This document shows, piece by piece, positions 1 through 11,150 of a stretch of 64,000 nt of DNA. The translations under genes and the position numbers were made by a program. Source of the stretch: Microcebus murinus (taxonomy: Eukaryota; Chordata; Mammalia; Primates; Cheirogaleidae). The notes under the pieces are model-generated. The model saw only the letters and a list, made by a program, of their open reading frames with translations, ran no database searches and had not been told where the DNA came from. Within the stretch, counting starts at the first letter, position 1. Every line of letters begins with the position of its first letter. The stretch is taken from contig NC_134108.1 of assembly GCF_040939455.1 (NCBI RefSeq), positions 1,951,501 through 2,015,500 on the forward strand, given 5' to 3'.

Positions 1-848
1 TACATCTAACAAAATTCATACAAGATTTATATGCTGAAAACCACAAAACATTGTTGAGAGAAATTAAATAAGACCTACATTAGTAGAGAAATACATCATG
101 TTTAGGATGAAAGGATTCAATATTAAGATGTCAGTTCTACCCAAAGTGATCCACAGATACAACGTAAACTAAATCAACGTCGCGGCAGGACTTTTTGTAG
201 AAACTGACAAGCTGATTCTAAAATTTATATATAACTATAATCGTGACAACGTGATGCTGGTTGTCAGGACAGATACATAAGTCAGTGGAACAGAACACAG
301 AGTCCAGAAATGACCCACATACAGATGGTCGACTGACTTTCAACTGAGGTGCCAAGGTAACTCAGGGGAGAAGGAGCAGTCTTTCCAATAAGTGGTCCCA
401 GAACAACCGGATATTCACATACGAAAACTTGATCCTCACTCCTTATCTCACACCATATGCAAAAATGAACTCAAATGGATTGTGGCTCTAAACGTGACAG
501 CTAAAGCATGAAACCTCTAGAAGAACACAGAAGAAAATCTCTGTGAGTGGGAATGGAGGGGGTTTCTTATATAAATTGCAAAAAGCATGAACTGTAAGGA
601 CAAGTTGAGAGGTTGTCCTTGATCAGAATTAAAAACTTCTGCTCTTTGAAAGACGCTTAGGAAAAAAGAAAAAAAAAACAACCCATTGAATGGAAAACAA
701 TATTTATAAACTTGTAGGTGATAATAGGTTCTAATCAGAATATACGAGGAATTCTTACAATGCACTGTCAAAAAGATAAAGAACTCAATAAGAAACGGGA
801 AACGTGCAAATTAGGCAATTCACCAAAGAAAATACATGGATGGCAAAA

Positions 849-882
<34 letters not shown>

Positions 883-1622
883 CAGGCTCAACCTCATTAA
901 TCATTAGAGAAATGCAAATTAAAACCGCAAAGAGATACAGTTTCACACCCACCAGAAAGGCTAACTTTACCGGGCAGACGGGAAGTGTGGACGCAGATGT
1001 GGTGCAGCCGGAGCTCTGGCTCTGCTGGTGGGGGTGACAGACCACGCAGCCACTCGGGGACAGCAGCGAGGCTGACATGTGCACCTACACGCAAACCGGC
1101 AACTGACCCCTGCGTATTTACCCACGCCGACCCGGGAGAAATGGAAAGATGTGCACACGTTCACGGTAGGTTTATTCTTAATAGCCCCAAACTGCAAAAG
1201 ATCCCAACGTCCGTCGGCCGGTGAGCAGATAAGCGAGCTGTGGCCCCTCCGTGTGACAGACACTACCCGACAATGCAAAGGAAGGAGCTGCTATTGTAAC
1301 ACACGCCCCGACACCCGTGAACCTCAAAAGCATGTTGCCGGGTAATGAATGCAGACATAAGAGCCCGCAGTTCAGCATCACTCCGCTCACAGGTAATCCT
1401 AGGAAAAGCAAAACAATGGCGGCGGGACCCAAATTGGGGACCATGGTGGGTGGCGGGTGGCGAGAGTGGCAGGGTGGGGCAGAGCAATGTCGTGGGGAAA
1501 GACCGCTCTATGTCATGACTGCGGGCACAGGCGTCTGCGTGTGCCAAACCCACTGCGCTGCATACTTCAAGTAGGCGACATTTATCGTTCATAAATCATG
1601 CCTCGATAAAGCTAATTTAAAA
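1..1622 (+). mobile_element. Old L1 (L1M-type) 3' part, sense
   Basis: The start reads like the C-terminal part of L1 ORF2 (phrases such as GGAACAGAACACAGAGTCCA and GAAATGACCCACATAC near 287-320). It continues through the typical run of text before the ORF2 stop (AATGCAAATTAAAACCGCAA near 911) into a 3' UTR ending CTCGATAAAGCTAATTTAAA near 1603-1622. The reading frame is broken many times and an internal part of ORF2 looks deleted near 200-280. It is a dead fossil. The 3' UTR (about 1000-1560) is unusually CpG-rich for an element of this age. The left end lies outside the window. Confidence 0.85.
849..881. repeat. (CA)n microsatellite inside L1
   Basis: About 16 uninterrupted CA dinucleotides lie inside the L1 fossil, at the point where the element reads ATGGCAAAACC. 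It is a likely length-polymorphic marker. Confidence 0.95.
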
Positions 1623-2995
1623 ACGACTGCATACCCGTCCATGCAAATGTGGGGTACAGACCATAGGTGCTACGAAAGGTCGCAGAAAGGAGCCACTCCT
1701 GAGCATTGAGGGCTTCCAGAAGGTTCCCAGGGCCATGGGAGGAAGGGCTGGTTGGTGCAAGGGAACGGGGAGGGGGCGCCGGCCAGGGGAGGGGCACCTG
1801 GCTGCTGTGGGGAGCCCCGAGCAGGGGTGCTGCTAGGGGCCGGGAGAGCGGGTGGCAGCTGAGCGGTCAGCGAGGAGGCCGCTGCTCGGAGGGGCGGGGG
1901 TGGCGGGGAGCTGCGGGAAGGGAGCGTGAGGGCGGCTCGGCACACACACCGTGCCGTCGGAACTATGTTTTCCACCGCGCTGTGACACATGACACCTCTG
2001 AACTCAACTTAGTTCAGCTCCACCGGTGTTTACGGAATGCCTGCTGAGGGCAGGCACCGAAGTACGAAGTTGAATCAAACAGAAACCCTGGCTCCAAGAA
2101 GCTGCCAGATAAACAAATACTATAACCAGCGCCAGTATTAACCAGCAGTATTAGTGAGAGGCACCAAATTAAAAAAAAAAAAAGGAGAGGTTTCGGCCTA
2201 AATTAAGTTCTGTTAATGAGATAGTATTTTAATTTTCCTTTAATTTACCCTTATTTCTGATTAGAATGGCAGAATAAGTCACAGTAAGCCAAAATGCATG
2301 ACCTCCACGTCGAGTAGGGTAGCACCAGGTGCCTGTCAGGCACGGACGATGCACAGGTCTGGCAATGACAGACTCGGCGCTGCGAGGCTGAGAATCAGGG
2401 TTTCCGCAGAAGGCCTGTGGCCGCGGTTGCTTGCATGCCAGCCGCTCGCAGTGATTGGAGATGATTCAGCCTGCCCCAAACCACGGCCGTCGCTGCAAAA
2501 TCGGTGTGAATCGCTTTGAGGAAACTGTGCTGGCAACGGGCTGGCCCGGGCTCCATGGCGACAGGTGAGCACCCTGTACACAGCGCCCCGTCACCTCCAG
2601 TCTCACGCAGCAACCGCCAGCTCTTTCCAGGAACAAGCTGTGCATTTTTTTGTTATGAAAATTTTGATGGCAAAGACATTAAGAAGTCTTCAAATAGATA
2701 CTTCTGTGCCTTCTTTCATGCACTGAGAACAAAATACTCTGCAATGTGCCAGTGGCAGATGAGGGAGACAGGGAAGTGACCACACCTGTTGTCCGTTCCT
2801 CAGTGACCCAGCAGATGGGTGCTGGGAGGCTGCCTGCCCGACACCGGGGTCTGGCTCTGCCTGGTCTTTGAGCGTCATCACCTTCTACCTCCACGTTGCC
2901 GAGACCTTACCTTCACTCTTGCCGGCTCTTATTTTGATGTTATTAAGTCACGTGTAAAACATTTTTAGTTCAACTGATTCTTAAAGTGTAATTTG
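1623..2995. other. Non-genic stretch; GC-rich then mixed
   Basis: About 1700-1950 is GC-rich with several CpGs. About 2170-2290 is AT-rich with an A-run at 2170-2183. Apart from the weak ancient repeat at 2028-2175 I recognise no element, and no open frame looks coding. Confidence 0.5.
2028..2175. repeat. Possible ancient interspersed repeat (MIR/L3-like)
   Basis: The order 'TTACGGAATGCCTGCTGAGGG', 'GGCAGGCACCG', 'AACCCTGGCTCCAAGAAGCT', 'AGATAAACAAATA' follows the common mammalian pattern 'tttattgaatgcctactatgtgccaggcac ... ccctggcctcaaggagctt ... agacaaacaaat'. It is strongly decayed. The assignment rests on word order alone. Confidence 0.35.
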
Positions 2996-3106
2996 TGCAC
3001 AGTGGCTCACGCCTGTAATCCTAGCACTCTGGGAGGCCAAGGCAGGCGAATCATTTGAGCTCAGCAGTTTAAGACCAGCCTGAGCAAGAGAGAGACCCTG
3101 TCTCTA

Positions 3107-3140
<34 letters not shown>

Positions 3141-3360
3141 ACAGAAAGAAATTAGCTGGACAACTAAAAATGCATAGAAAAAATTAGCCGGGCGTGGTGG
3201 TGCATGCCTGTAGTCCCAGCTACTCGGGAGGCTGAGGCAGGAGGATCCCTTGAGCCCAGGAGTTGGAGGTTGCTGTGAGCTAGGCTGACGCCACGGCACT
3301 CTAGCCCAGGCAACAGAGTGAGCCTCTGTCTCAAAAAAAAAAAAAAAAAGGAAAAGAAAG
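2996..3360 (+). mobile_element. Alu SINE, strepsirrhine type, full length
   Basis: Dimeric 7SL-derived SINE. The left arm starts at GTGGCTCACGCCTGTAATCC, the mid linker has a long A-run (about 3110-3139), and the right arm holds GCTAGGCTGACGCCACGGC and an A-tail to 3349. The direct repeat TAATTTG flanks it at 2989-2995 and 3361-3367 and fits a target-site duplication. The long internal A-run is an expanded linker. Confidence 0.95.
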
Positions 3361-3367
3361 TAATTTG

Positions 3368-3974
3368 CTCACCTTTGGAATTTACATGCAGGTATTTCTC
3401 AAACCAGCGGGTATAAGAATATTTCTGCAAAACCAATTGGTATAGAGACTCTGTAGGACAAACTGTTTCAGACTGTCCTTTGGAGGAAGAGTTTCAGAAT
3501 TTCTAAGGGGGGGATCACATGACTATACACGTTAGCAGTATCATATTATTCAATTTGGTTTTGCAGTTAAAAGCCTTCTTTTCCCGTGTCCGGTGGCCTC
3601 AAGGAAACTACTGACTGTGGCCCTCGGTCACTCACTGCCGCCGCCCCTGCGTGCTAGACTCTCATGGCCGTGATCCTTTCAGGCCAGTAGGGCACCAGGT
3701 GGACGGGCTGCAGCGGGGCACCACACTGCCCTCTTGCAGTCTAAAACATCCCCGGGATTCCCACTCGCCACAAGGCACGCCTCGTGGGCTACGGTTTTGC
3801 CACACACTCCGACAACTAGACACAGCAGAATCGCTTGATTCCTGTTTTGCATCTCTGTACGCTTTCTAAAAAAGTTCATTTCAAAAATATGCAGAGAATG
3901 CTGAAGTGAAGTGGCTCAGCTCTAGTGAAAGATACCTGGGAGGTCCAGGAGCTCGGAGCTGGTGCGGAAAATTT
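3368..3974. other. Unannotated unique-looking stretch
   Basis: Mixed base composition between two Alus. I see no repeat family, no promoter-like CpG cluster and no convincing frame. Confidence 0.5.
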
Positions 3975-3983
3975 CAAAACTCA

Positions 3984-4324
3984 CTGGGGGTGGGGGGCGG
4001 GCGCGGTGGCTCACGCCTGTCATCCTAGCACTCTGGGAGGCCGAGGAGGGAGGATCATTTGAGATCAGGCGTTCAAGACCAGCCTGAACAAGAGCGAGAC
4101 CCCGTCTCTACTAAAACTAGAAAGAAATTAATTGGCCAACTAAAATATATAGAAAAAAACTAGCCGGGCATGGTGGCGCATGCCTGTAGTCTCAGCTACT
4201 CGGGAGGCTGAGGCAGGAGGATTGCTTGAGCCCAGGAGTCTGAGGTTGCTGTGAGCCAGGCTGACGCCACGGCACTCACTCTAGCCTGGGCAACAAAGTG
4301 AGACTCTGTCTCAAAAAAAAAAAA
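3984..4324 (+). mobile_element. Alu SINE, strepsirrhine type, full length
   Basis: The 5' end GGCGGGCGCGGTGGCTCACG is well kept, the linker has AAGAAATTAATTGGCCAACT, and the right arm has GCCAGGCTGACGCCACGGC and an A-tail. The 9-bp direct repeat CAAAACTCA at 3975-3983 and 4325-4333 is the target-site duplication. It looks younger than the copy at 2996. Confidence 0.97.
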
Positions 4325-4333
4325 CAAAACTCA

Positions 4334-4692
4334 TCTTGGTGGGGAGAGAAGAGCAGCGCCTCCCACAGAAGGGCCGGGCGCTGTGGGTGCTGAGGCGCGC
4401 CCCGAAGACAGCAGCAGAGAGTGGAATGGAAGCGGTGGGGTCAGCACGGTCTGCTAACAGCCTTTGTCAGGCTGATCTGCAAGCCGCCTGGTCACGGGAC
4501 TGCAGGTGCGGGAGCTGCCGCAGACGCTGCAGATCTGTGATTCAACCTGAAACTTACAGGCGATGGAGAGGGGGAAGCACGATCTGGTGCGAGCGCAGTC
4601 AGACGGCTTGCCCTTGTGTGGCCTGCCAGGGGCCGAGGCCCTCCCTGACCCCGTGATGCTTGGGCTGCAGCCGTGGGAGTGTCTACAGATGA
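4334..4692. other. Unannotated GC-rich stretch
   Basis: Sequence between an Alu and the G-rich minisatellite. Frames here are open on both strands because of base composition. No recognised element. Confidence 0.5.
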
Positions 4693-5111
4693 CAGGGGCA
4701 GGGGAGAGGGGGAGGGGGAGGGGCAGGGGAGAGGGGCTGGGGAGAGGGGCAGGGGAGAGGGGGAGGGGCAGGGGCAGGGGAGAGGGGCAGGGGGAGGGGC
4801 AGGGGAGAGGGGCAGAGGAGAAGGGCAGGGGAGAGGGGCAGGGCAGAGGGGCAGGGGGGAGGGGCCGGGCAGAGGGGCAGGGGAGAAGAGCAGGGGAGAG
4901 GGGCAGGGGAGAGGGGCTGGGGAGAGGGGCAGGGGAGAGGGACTGGGGAGAGGGGCAGGGGAGAGGAGCAGGGGAGAGGAGCAGGGGAGAGGGGCTGGGG
5001 AGAGGGGCAGGGGAGAGGGACTGGGGAGAGGAGCAGGGGAGAGGGGCAGGGGAGAAGGGCAGGGGAGAGGGGCAGGGGAGAAGGGCAGGGGAGAGGGGCA
5101 GGGGAGAGGGG
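4693..5111. repeat. G-rich minisatellite, 13-bp unit
   Basis: About 32 copies of a 13-bp unit of the form GGGGCAGGGGAGA, with variants (CTGGGGAGA, AAGAG, AGAGGAG). The G-rich strand is the plus strand. Runs of four Gs at 2-3 nt spacing throughout meet the usual pattern for G-quadruplex formation. Long glycine/arginine frames here are by-products of the 13-bp period, since three units make 13 codons. Confidence 0.95.
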
Positions 5112-5504
5112 TCCATCGGGTCTGAAGGTGTCAAGAAGCCTAGAGTGACAATCAATGCATTGGATGAGAAACACCCTGGACAGAATCAAACCACGGGTCA
5201 GATCTAACGTGGTGAGACTCAGCAGGGAAACAGAAGATGCTGCTCTTGGATTTAAAGAACCAACTACACATATACAGAGAGACATTTCAGCAGCAGCAGC
5301 AGCAGCAGCAATGTTGAGAGTTTTATTTATTATTAATCGTATGCTCGCTAAGGGACTGGTGCTTCAGTCCTGTGTGAGCACAGCCAGGTGTCTGGCTAGA
5401 GAACTGACTTCGCGCGGGCCCAGACGTTCACCCACCTGACCCCTTAGGACTTTCAGACCGCATGACAGACACACAGATGCTGAGGCGTCTGACGCAGGGC
5501 ACAG
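5112..5504. other. Unannotated stretch with a short (CAG)7 run
   Basis: No element recognised apart from the (CAG)7 run listed separately. There is a small AT-rich patch at 5310-5345. Confidence 0.5.
5288..5310. repeat. (CAG)7 trinucleotide run
   Basis: Seven perfect CAG units plus CA. It is open as polyalanine in one frame (AAAAAAA in a 94-codon frame at 5155-5439), but nothing suggests that frame is a gene. Confidence 0.95.
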
Positions 5505-6005
5505 GGCTTGTTGGCAGAATCATGGCCCCAGAGGTGTCCGTGCCCTAATTGCTGGAACCTACACATGTGTCACCTCACGGGGCCAAAGGGACTTTGCACC
5601 CAGGTGGGTCCCGTGTAATCCTGAGCCCTCAGAAGGGAAGAGTCCATCTCACCCCAGGCAGGAGGAGGAGGAGGAGGAGGAGGGAGAGGCTGAACCTCGT
5701 TGCTGGAGTTGGAAACAGAAGCGGGGCCACATGCCAGGTGACGTGGGCTGCCTTGGGAAGCTGGGAGGCCCCCCGCTCACAGCCAGCATGAGATGGGGTG
5801 TCGGTCCCACGACCTCAAGGAACTGGGTTCTGCCCGCAAGACTGAGCAAGGAAACCGATTCTCCTCTAGAAGCCCCGGCCAGGCGCGCAGCTCCGACACC
5901 CGACTCCAGCCCGGCACACCCGCGGCAGGCTCCTGACCTGCAGAACTGTTCGGGGACAAACGTGTGGCGTGTGAGCCACTGCATGCGTGGCAGCTGGTGA
6001 GGCAG
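5505..6005 (+). mobile_element. MaLR (MLT1-type) LTR, decayed
   Basis: The order of words matches the MLT1-like LTR pattern: GCAGAATCATGGCCCCAGAG, TGTCCGTGCCCTAATTGCTG, 'GCCAAAGGGACTTTGCACC', 'GGTGGGTCCCGTGTAATCC', 'GGGGCCACATGCCAGG', 'GCAAGGAAACCGATTCTCCT', 'CTCCTGACCTGCAGAACTGT', then a GTGAGCCACTGCATG-type end. A (GGA)n run at 5661-5683 has expanded inside it. Subfamily not assigned. Confidence 0.6.
5661..5683. repeat. (GGA)n microsatellite
   Basis: About seven GGA units inside the LTR fossil. Confidence 0.9.
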
Positions 6006-7953
6006 CTCGTGCGTGCTCAGTGAATGCTGCCTGTCCAGACGAGTTTTTAAGATTCAGGCCACGCTGTTAAAACCACGGGGTTGAGAATGCAGGAAGTGAC
6101 AGCTGGGGGCACTCCGCCCTGGGCAGGACTGCTCGGCGAGGCTGCATGGGCCGCGGGAGAAACGAGCCCCGGAGTCGGCGGAAGCGAGGTGTCCCGGTGG
6201 TGAAGAGAAAGTGTTCCCCTTCAGAGCTGGGGGTGTTTAGCCCGAGAACTGGAGGGGCCAGGCAGAAATAAGGTCATCGTCGCTGGCCAGGCTGCCACTG
6301 AAAAGAAGGTCTAGGCTCACCCTCCACACACAAAAGGTAGACTATGCCGGTGAGTGGGGACCATAAACAAATACTGAGCTAATGGTACATGGCACGGGCT
6401 ACTTCAGGATGCAGGAAACTCTCTGCACACCCCGGCGGGTGGGTCCTTGTTGGACTTGAGGTGGATCTGACCCCCGGAATCAGCACTGCTGGGCAGGGGC
6501 TCTGTGGAAAGGAAAGGGTTAACAGCAGGCTGCCACTCACCCCTTCCAGGAGTGGGTAAGGAGAGCAGATCTCCTGGACATGTGCAGACAGTATTGACGG
6601 GTGAGAAGAAACCTGTCAGTCCCTGTCTTAAAGGTGCATTTAAGCAGAGTAAACCTGTGTGTCCAGGTGGCTTATTGCACACCAGCCTGGATTTTGTGGA
6701 TTCTTAGAGCAGGGTCCACGGCAGGCTGGGGGGTTCGTCACACAGGTGTCCCAACTGTGTGCCCAATGGGCAAAGTTGGGGGGCCTTAGGGAACAAGGCT
6801 TTCACGCGCACCGCGCACGGTGCCTTATGTTAGCCTGAGTCAATCATGCTGTCGGTGAGCTGTGTCCCACGGCCTGGGCCCTCCAGGACAGGGCTGCCTC
6901 CCTGTGTCTGGCATCCGCCTGTCTTCAGCGAGGCTGGATGTCAGGTAGGACCTACAGATCGTGTGGGCGTCTGCTTGGCTGATTCAGCTCTCTGCATTAA
7001 CACCGTCTCTGTATGACTCTCATGCGTGATTATAATTAAATCAGGAACTGTCGCTTGATAGGGAATTCAAGCACCGAGGGACTAGATGGTTAGCACAGAC
7101 CAGCATTTAAAAGCGAGTTCCCATAAATATTCTGGGCAGGAAAAGGGAGGGAAACCGAGGGGAAGTGGGGAGAAGGATGGCTCTGTGGTTCAGTAAGTTC
7201 GGGAAACAGTCACTAACTGCACCCTCCTCTGGCACGTTCCTGTTAGAGCTCGTTTATCCGGGGCTCTGCAGAGCCCTGCTGGAGTAAGTCGCCGTTCCCC
7301 ACACCTGCTTGCCCACAGAGCCTTCTGAGTCCGTGCTGACCCGGAGGACTGTGCCTTTGGTCATCCAAGGACAGGTCGGGCAGCTCTTAGGGACCAGTCC
7401 TGTGCCAGGCAGCACGACACAGGGAGATAGGGGCACCCCGCTGGGTCACCGTGCCTCAGTGTCCCTCCCCAGCACTGCCACGGCCTGACCGGTGCGTGTG
7501 GTCAGGGGGTCACCAAAGCAGACACAGGGCTCATCTCGAGGCAGCCGGCTGCTCCCCACGCCAGCCCCGGACTGGCAGCGAGTCCGGTCACCCGGCACCC
7601 ATGGGGACACTCGTGCGGGCTTCACTCTAACTCCTGGGCCAGCCCCTTCCCGTCGTGTACACATTGTAGACTTGGAAATCAACGTCCATTAAAAAGTGGG
7701 TCTCCCAGTGGCTTTACTTCCTTTCTCAGAGGTGCATAATGACAGGGTCCCCTTTCGTGTGACTTTTGCACTCGGGGTTGGAAATCATATCAATGTACTA
7801 CTCTCTGCAATGAAATGCAAATGTGCAAGATCCAATGGAGATTAAATGTGTGCCAATGGCAAGTGATCACTTAGCTTCTGCCTTTCGATTTTAACATTTC
7901 AAAGGTTTTGTTACCACACATGAAAAGAAAGTGTTACTGTAAGAAAAACTTAA
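6006..7953. other. Long unannotated stretch
   Basis: Mixed GC. About 6980-7130 is AT-richer. I see no tandem array, SINE, LINE or LTR I can name, and no frame longer than about 90 codons. It may hold unique sequence or very old repeats. Confidence 0.5.
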
Positions 7954-7961
7954 TTCTAGAG

Positions 7962-8155
7962 CAGGGGTCCTCAAACTTTTTAAACAGGGGGGGCCAGTTC
8001 ACCGTCCCCCAGACCGTTGGAGAGTGCGCACTGTGGGCCCGGGACGGGTCGGCTGCTAAGCAGGACAGGCAGTAGCGGCAAAAACACCCAGAGGGCTGGA
8101 CAAATGTGCTAGGGGGCCCACATGTGGCCCGTGGGCCGTAGTTGGAGGACGCCTG
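7962..8155. mobile_element. Short non-autonomous hAT transposon with intact 8-bp TSD
   Basis: 194 bp. Terminal inverted repeats: left CAGGGGTCCTCAAACT, right end AGTTGGAGGACGCCTG, whose complement CAGGCGTCCTCCAACT matches the left at 14 of 16 positions. A perfect 8-bp direct repeat TTCTAGAG flanks it (7954-7961 and 8156-8163), the hallmark target duplication of hAT transposases. The inside has palindromic-looking GGCCC/GGGCC text and no open frame, so it was moved in trans. The CAGGGGTCCTCAAACT terminus resembles Charlie-like hATs; the exact family needs a library search. Confidence 0.9.
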
Positions 8156-8163
8156 TTCTAGAG

Positions 8164-8802
8164 TAACATTTTTAACATAGTATTTCAAATGTTAACACAT
8201 TTTTATTGTGATGAAGTGATGTGGCTTCCTAGTACCATTTTTGTTAGGTCCAAAATGCAGAAGAAAGTAGCTTGGAAAGTAATAGCTAATTAGCTCATTC
8301 AAAAATGAAAATGACACCTGATAATACCTTCTGCTAAAAGCGGAACCAGCCAGAGGAAGGGGGAGGGACCGCCCGCCACAGCGTCCTTTCTCCAGACACA
8401 GCCCTCGCCCCAGACCCCCAGCCCCAGGACGGGGGTCACTGCACCTAAGCCCCAGGGAGACCGATCACTGGCCGGCTCCGTGTCAGACCAGGGTGGTGGC
8501 AGAGAGGCTGCAGAGGAAGGAAGTGGGTCTCCAAGAGGAGAGGGGCCCACGGGGCAGGAGCCACAGAGCAGCCGCCATGGTCTGTCTGTCTGACCGAGGA
8601 CTTTACCCGAGAAAATTAAACGTGGGGAAAATGTTAGCAATAGTTACCAAAGTATTTTTGGTAAGAAAAACTGTGTTAAATGTTTAATTCATTAACATTT
8701 AATAACTAGTTTAACAGTGTGTTTAAGTCAGAAGATTTTAAGTTTCTTCTTACTTTCATAGATAGCGATGGCTCTGCCAGACAAGGAGCAAGAGCTAAAT
8801 AA
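8164..8802. other. Unannotated stretch
   Basis: AT-rich on both sides of a GC-rich patch at 8340-8600. No repeat family or gene recognised. Confidence 0.5.
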
Positions 8803-9152
8803 GAGTGTGTGAGCATACATGTATATTGGTGCATACATGTGCATGTGTGTGTATGTGTGCATTGTATATGTGTGTGCATGTGTGCTTGCACGTGTGTGCT
8901 TGCTCACATAAGCACACATGCCTTTATGTGTGCACATGTGTATATATGTATATATATGTGCATGTATATCTGTATATACAGGTATGCATGTTTATGTGTT
9001 GTATAAATGTGTGTACGTGTGTGCACATGTGTATGTGTTTTTCATGTGTGTACATGTGTGCATGTGTATGTGAGTGTGCATTGTGTATGAGTGTGCGTGT
9101 GTGTGTGTGCATAGGTATGTGTGCATGAGTGTGCATGTGTGTGTGCATGTGC
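8803..9152. repeat. TG/CATG-rich alternating repeat
   Basis: About 350 bp of imperfect TG, TGTGCA and CATG repeats on the plus strand with few interruptions. It is almost entirely alternating purine-pyrimidine, the composition that favours Z-DNA. It gives Cys/Met/Val or His/Thr frames on either strand, which I do not regard as genes. Confidence 0.92.
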
Positions 9153-9224
9153 TCTAAATTAAGTTCTAGTTACATTCTGGGCATTAGGCTCACAGCTTGA
9201 CAACTGTTACCTCTTTCGACTGAC

Positions 9225-9300
9225 ACAGCCTCCAGGTGGACCACATACCCATTTCACAGGTGGGAAACTACGGCTCGTCAAGCACTGAGAGTACCGGTCA
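9225..9300 (-). mobile_element. MIR SINE fragment, antisense
   Basis: CCCATTTCACAGGTGGGAAA followed by CTACGGCTCGTCAAGCACTG fits the reverse complement of the MIR core ('cccattttacagatgaggaaactgaggctcagag'). Confidence 0.6.
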
Positions 9301-9305
9301 GGCTT

Positions 9306-9355
9306 CCAATGGCTGTCTCTTACCCACCACCCAATGGCTGTCTCTTACCCACCAC
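9306..9355. repeat. 25-bp perfect tandem duplication
   Basis: The 25-bp unit beginning CCAATGGCTGTCTCTTACCC occurs twice head to tail (9306-9330, 9331-9355). A recent small duplication. Confidence 0.95.
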
Positions 9356-11014
9356 CCTAATTCTCTTTGTCTCTAGCAGATCTTAGTGAAATGCTGTGAA
9401 TTTCCCACAAGATCTTAAATAATATATCTACTTTCAAACATCTCATTGCTATCAGAATTTCACACAAGACAACAGGTCCATAAATGTGTCTTCTCAAAAT
9501 TCCCTTGAATCACGGGCGCACCGTCTGTTAACTTTGTCAGACAAACATCGGTGCAGCTGAAACTCGAGCCCGGCTTCCTTCTGCTTTTGAGCACGGTGGT
9601 TAAGCAGGAGGCCAGAAGGGTTTTTTCCCAGTGATTTGTTTATTGCGTTTGTGTGGGGTTCTTTTGCCTCTCTGGAAGCTCGTTTTCATGTCTTCTTTTT
9701 TATTTGCAGAAATCATATCTTTAACCATTTCAACTACAACTTTAGTTAAGGCTTTGCATTTCCCTTCCTCTACAGTCTGATCTCTGGAACATCTACTTTC
9801 TGCTGCTGCTTGGACTCTCCTTAACATCACCATGCATTCCTTTAAGTCCTACAACGTTGACTTTGTGACCACTGTGGTGTTTGCCGTCCACCAGAGCTTT
9901 GCCCGCGTGGCCCTGGTCTCCTGAGAACCCCCACCCGGTCAGTGCCTCTCAGATAATCCCCTCACAAGCCCCCCCACTCCACCACGGGCTCCCCAAGATG
10001 CACACTCGTCATCTTGCATTGCATAAATCACTTACTGCCTTCAAAATATTTCGTAGCTTAATTTTTAATTTTTCAAGACATTTTTATGTACTTGGTAAAA
10101 TAAAGAATTGTGTTTCTCTCCGGACCGATGCCCTGCAGGTACTTCCTCTGTGAGCAAGATGTGCCCAAACCACTACCCAAGCCCCAGCTCAAGGCAATCA
10201 GAGTAAAATCACTCACTGTGCACTCAGAGGGAAAGCCTGTTTCTTGACAACACAGTCCTCTTACTGCAACCATAAGGGCAGTGCATTCAGGAAAGGAAGT
10301 CCTCGTTTTGCTAAGTGCAAGCACGGTCAGTCAACATGCCCGCGTTCTGGAAGATCAACGAGCAGAACAGTTCCACGGCTAACATGCCTGTCCTAGAACA
10401 GGGCCGCGCAGAAGTTAAATGGCTGAAGGGAGGGCGGAAGGGGGCCCGGGGCCTGCTCACCTGGGCAACGCCGGCGACCCGCAGCGGGCTGTCCGTCCGC
10501 CACGCTCCTCTCCCAGGCTCTCCTGGCCCCGCGGCAGCGACGGGATGGATGCCCGCCTGCCGACGAGACGCATTTGCGTTGGTCATTAAGAAAGAAGCAG
10601 GGAGACGCTAGCGCTGGCCAAGAGCGAGTTGTGCATTACCACTTCCTATTGAAAAGCAACGCCTATCTGCCCAGATGCGAATGGTTAACCATGTGCGTCC
10701 TGCAGCTCGTTAGTTGATCCCGCGATTCCTGGGAGCCGCAGTCAAAGCCACGGGCAAGGTGGGCAAGGTGGGCACCTCGAGAGGGAGGCGTGGCTGCTCC
10801 TTGAGAGGGAGGCCAGGCGGCGAGGCCACACCCGGGCTTCCACACCCCTTCACCCAAGTGTCCCCCGGGAGCGAGGCCGCCCTGCAAGCTGGCCGGCAGG
10901 GTTGGGGACGTGTGGGCGCGGCCGTGCGGGGCAGTGGACGGGCTCTGGGGCCCTTCCGTCCGGATTCAGCCCTGGGTCCACCCCGACAGCCATGCAGCTG
11001 CGGAAGCATTGCTG
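9356..11014. other. Long unannotated stretch
   Basis: About 9600-9850 has a 77-codon lysine-rich minus-strand frame I cannot assign. About 10400-11000 is GC- and CpG-rich. No SINE, LINE or LTR recognised. Confidence 0.45.
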
Positions 11015-11150
11015 AGGCCTGTCCATGCCTCAGTTTCCTCCTCTGGAATAGAGACGACAGCTCTAACCTCAGAGTGTCCCGAGACACCTGGGCCCGTCAA
11101 CAGGAAGAGGTTGGAGCCCTGCCTGGGGGACGGTGGGCGCTCAGAAGTGT
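11015..11150 (+). mobile_element. MIR SINE fragment, sense
   Basis: CCATGCCTCAGTTTCCTCCT then CTGGAATAGAGACGACAGC follows the MIR core 'tgcctcagtttcctcatctgtaaaatgggg...'. Downstream, GTCAACAGGAAGAGGTTGGA is too decayed to align by eye. Confidence 0.65.

Noticed and set aside
5288..5310. CAG run as a disease-type coding repeat
   Set aside because: Only seven units, no gene around it.
8803..9152. Cysteine/methionine-rich small proteins from the TG repeat
   Set aside because: Open frames follow from TGTG/CATG repetition on both strands.
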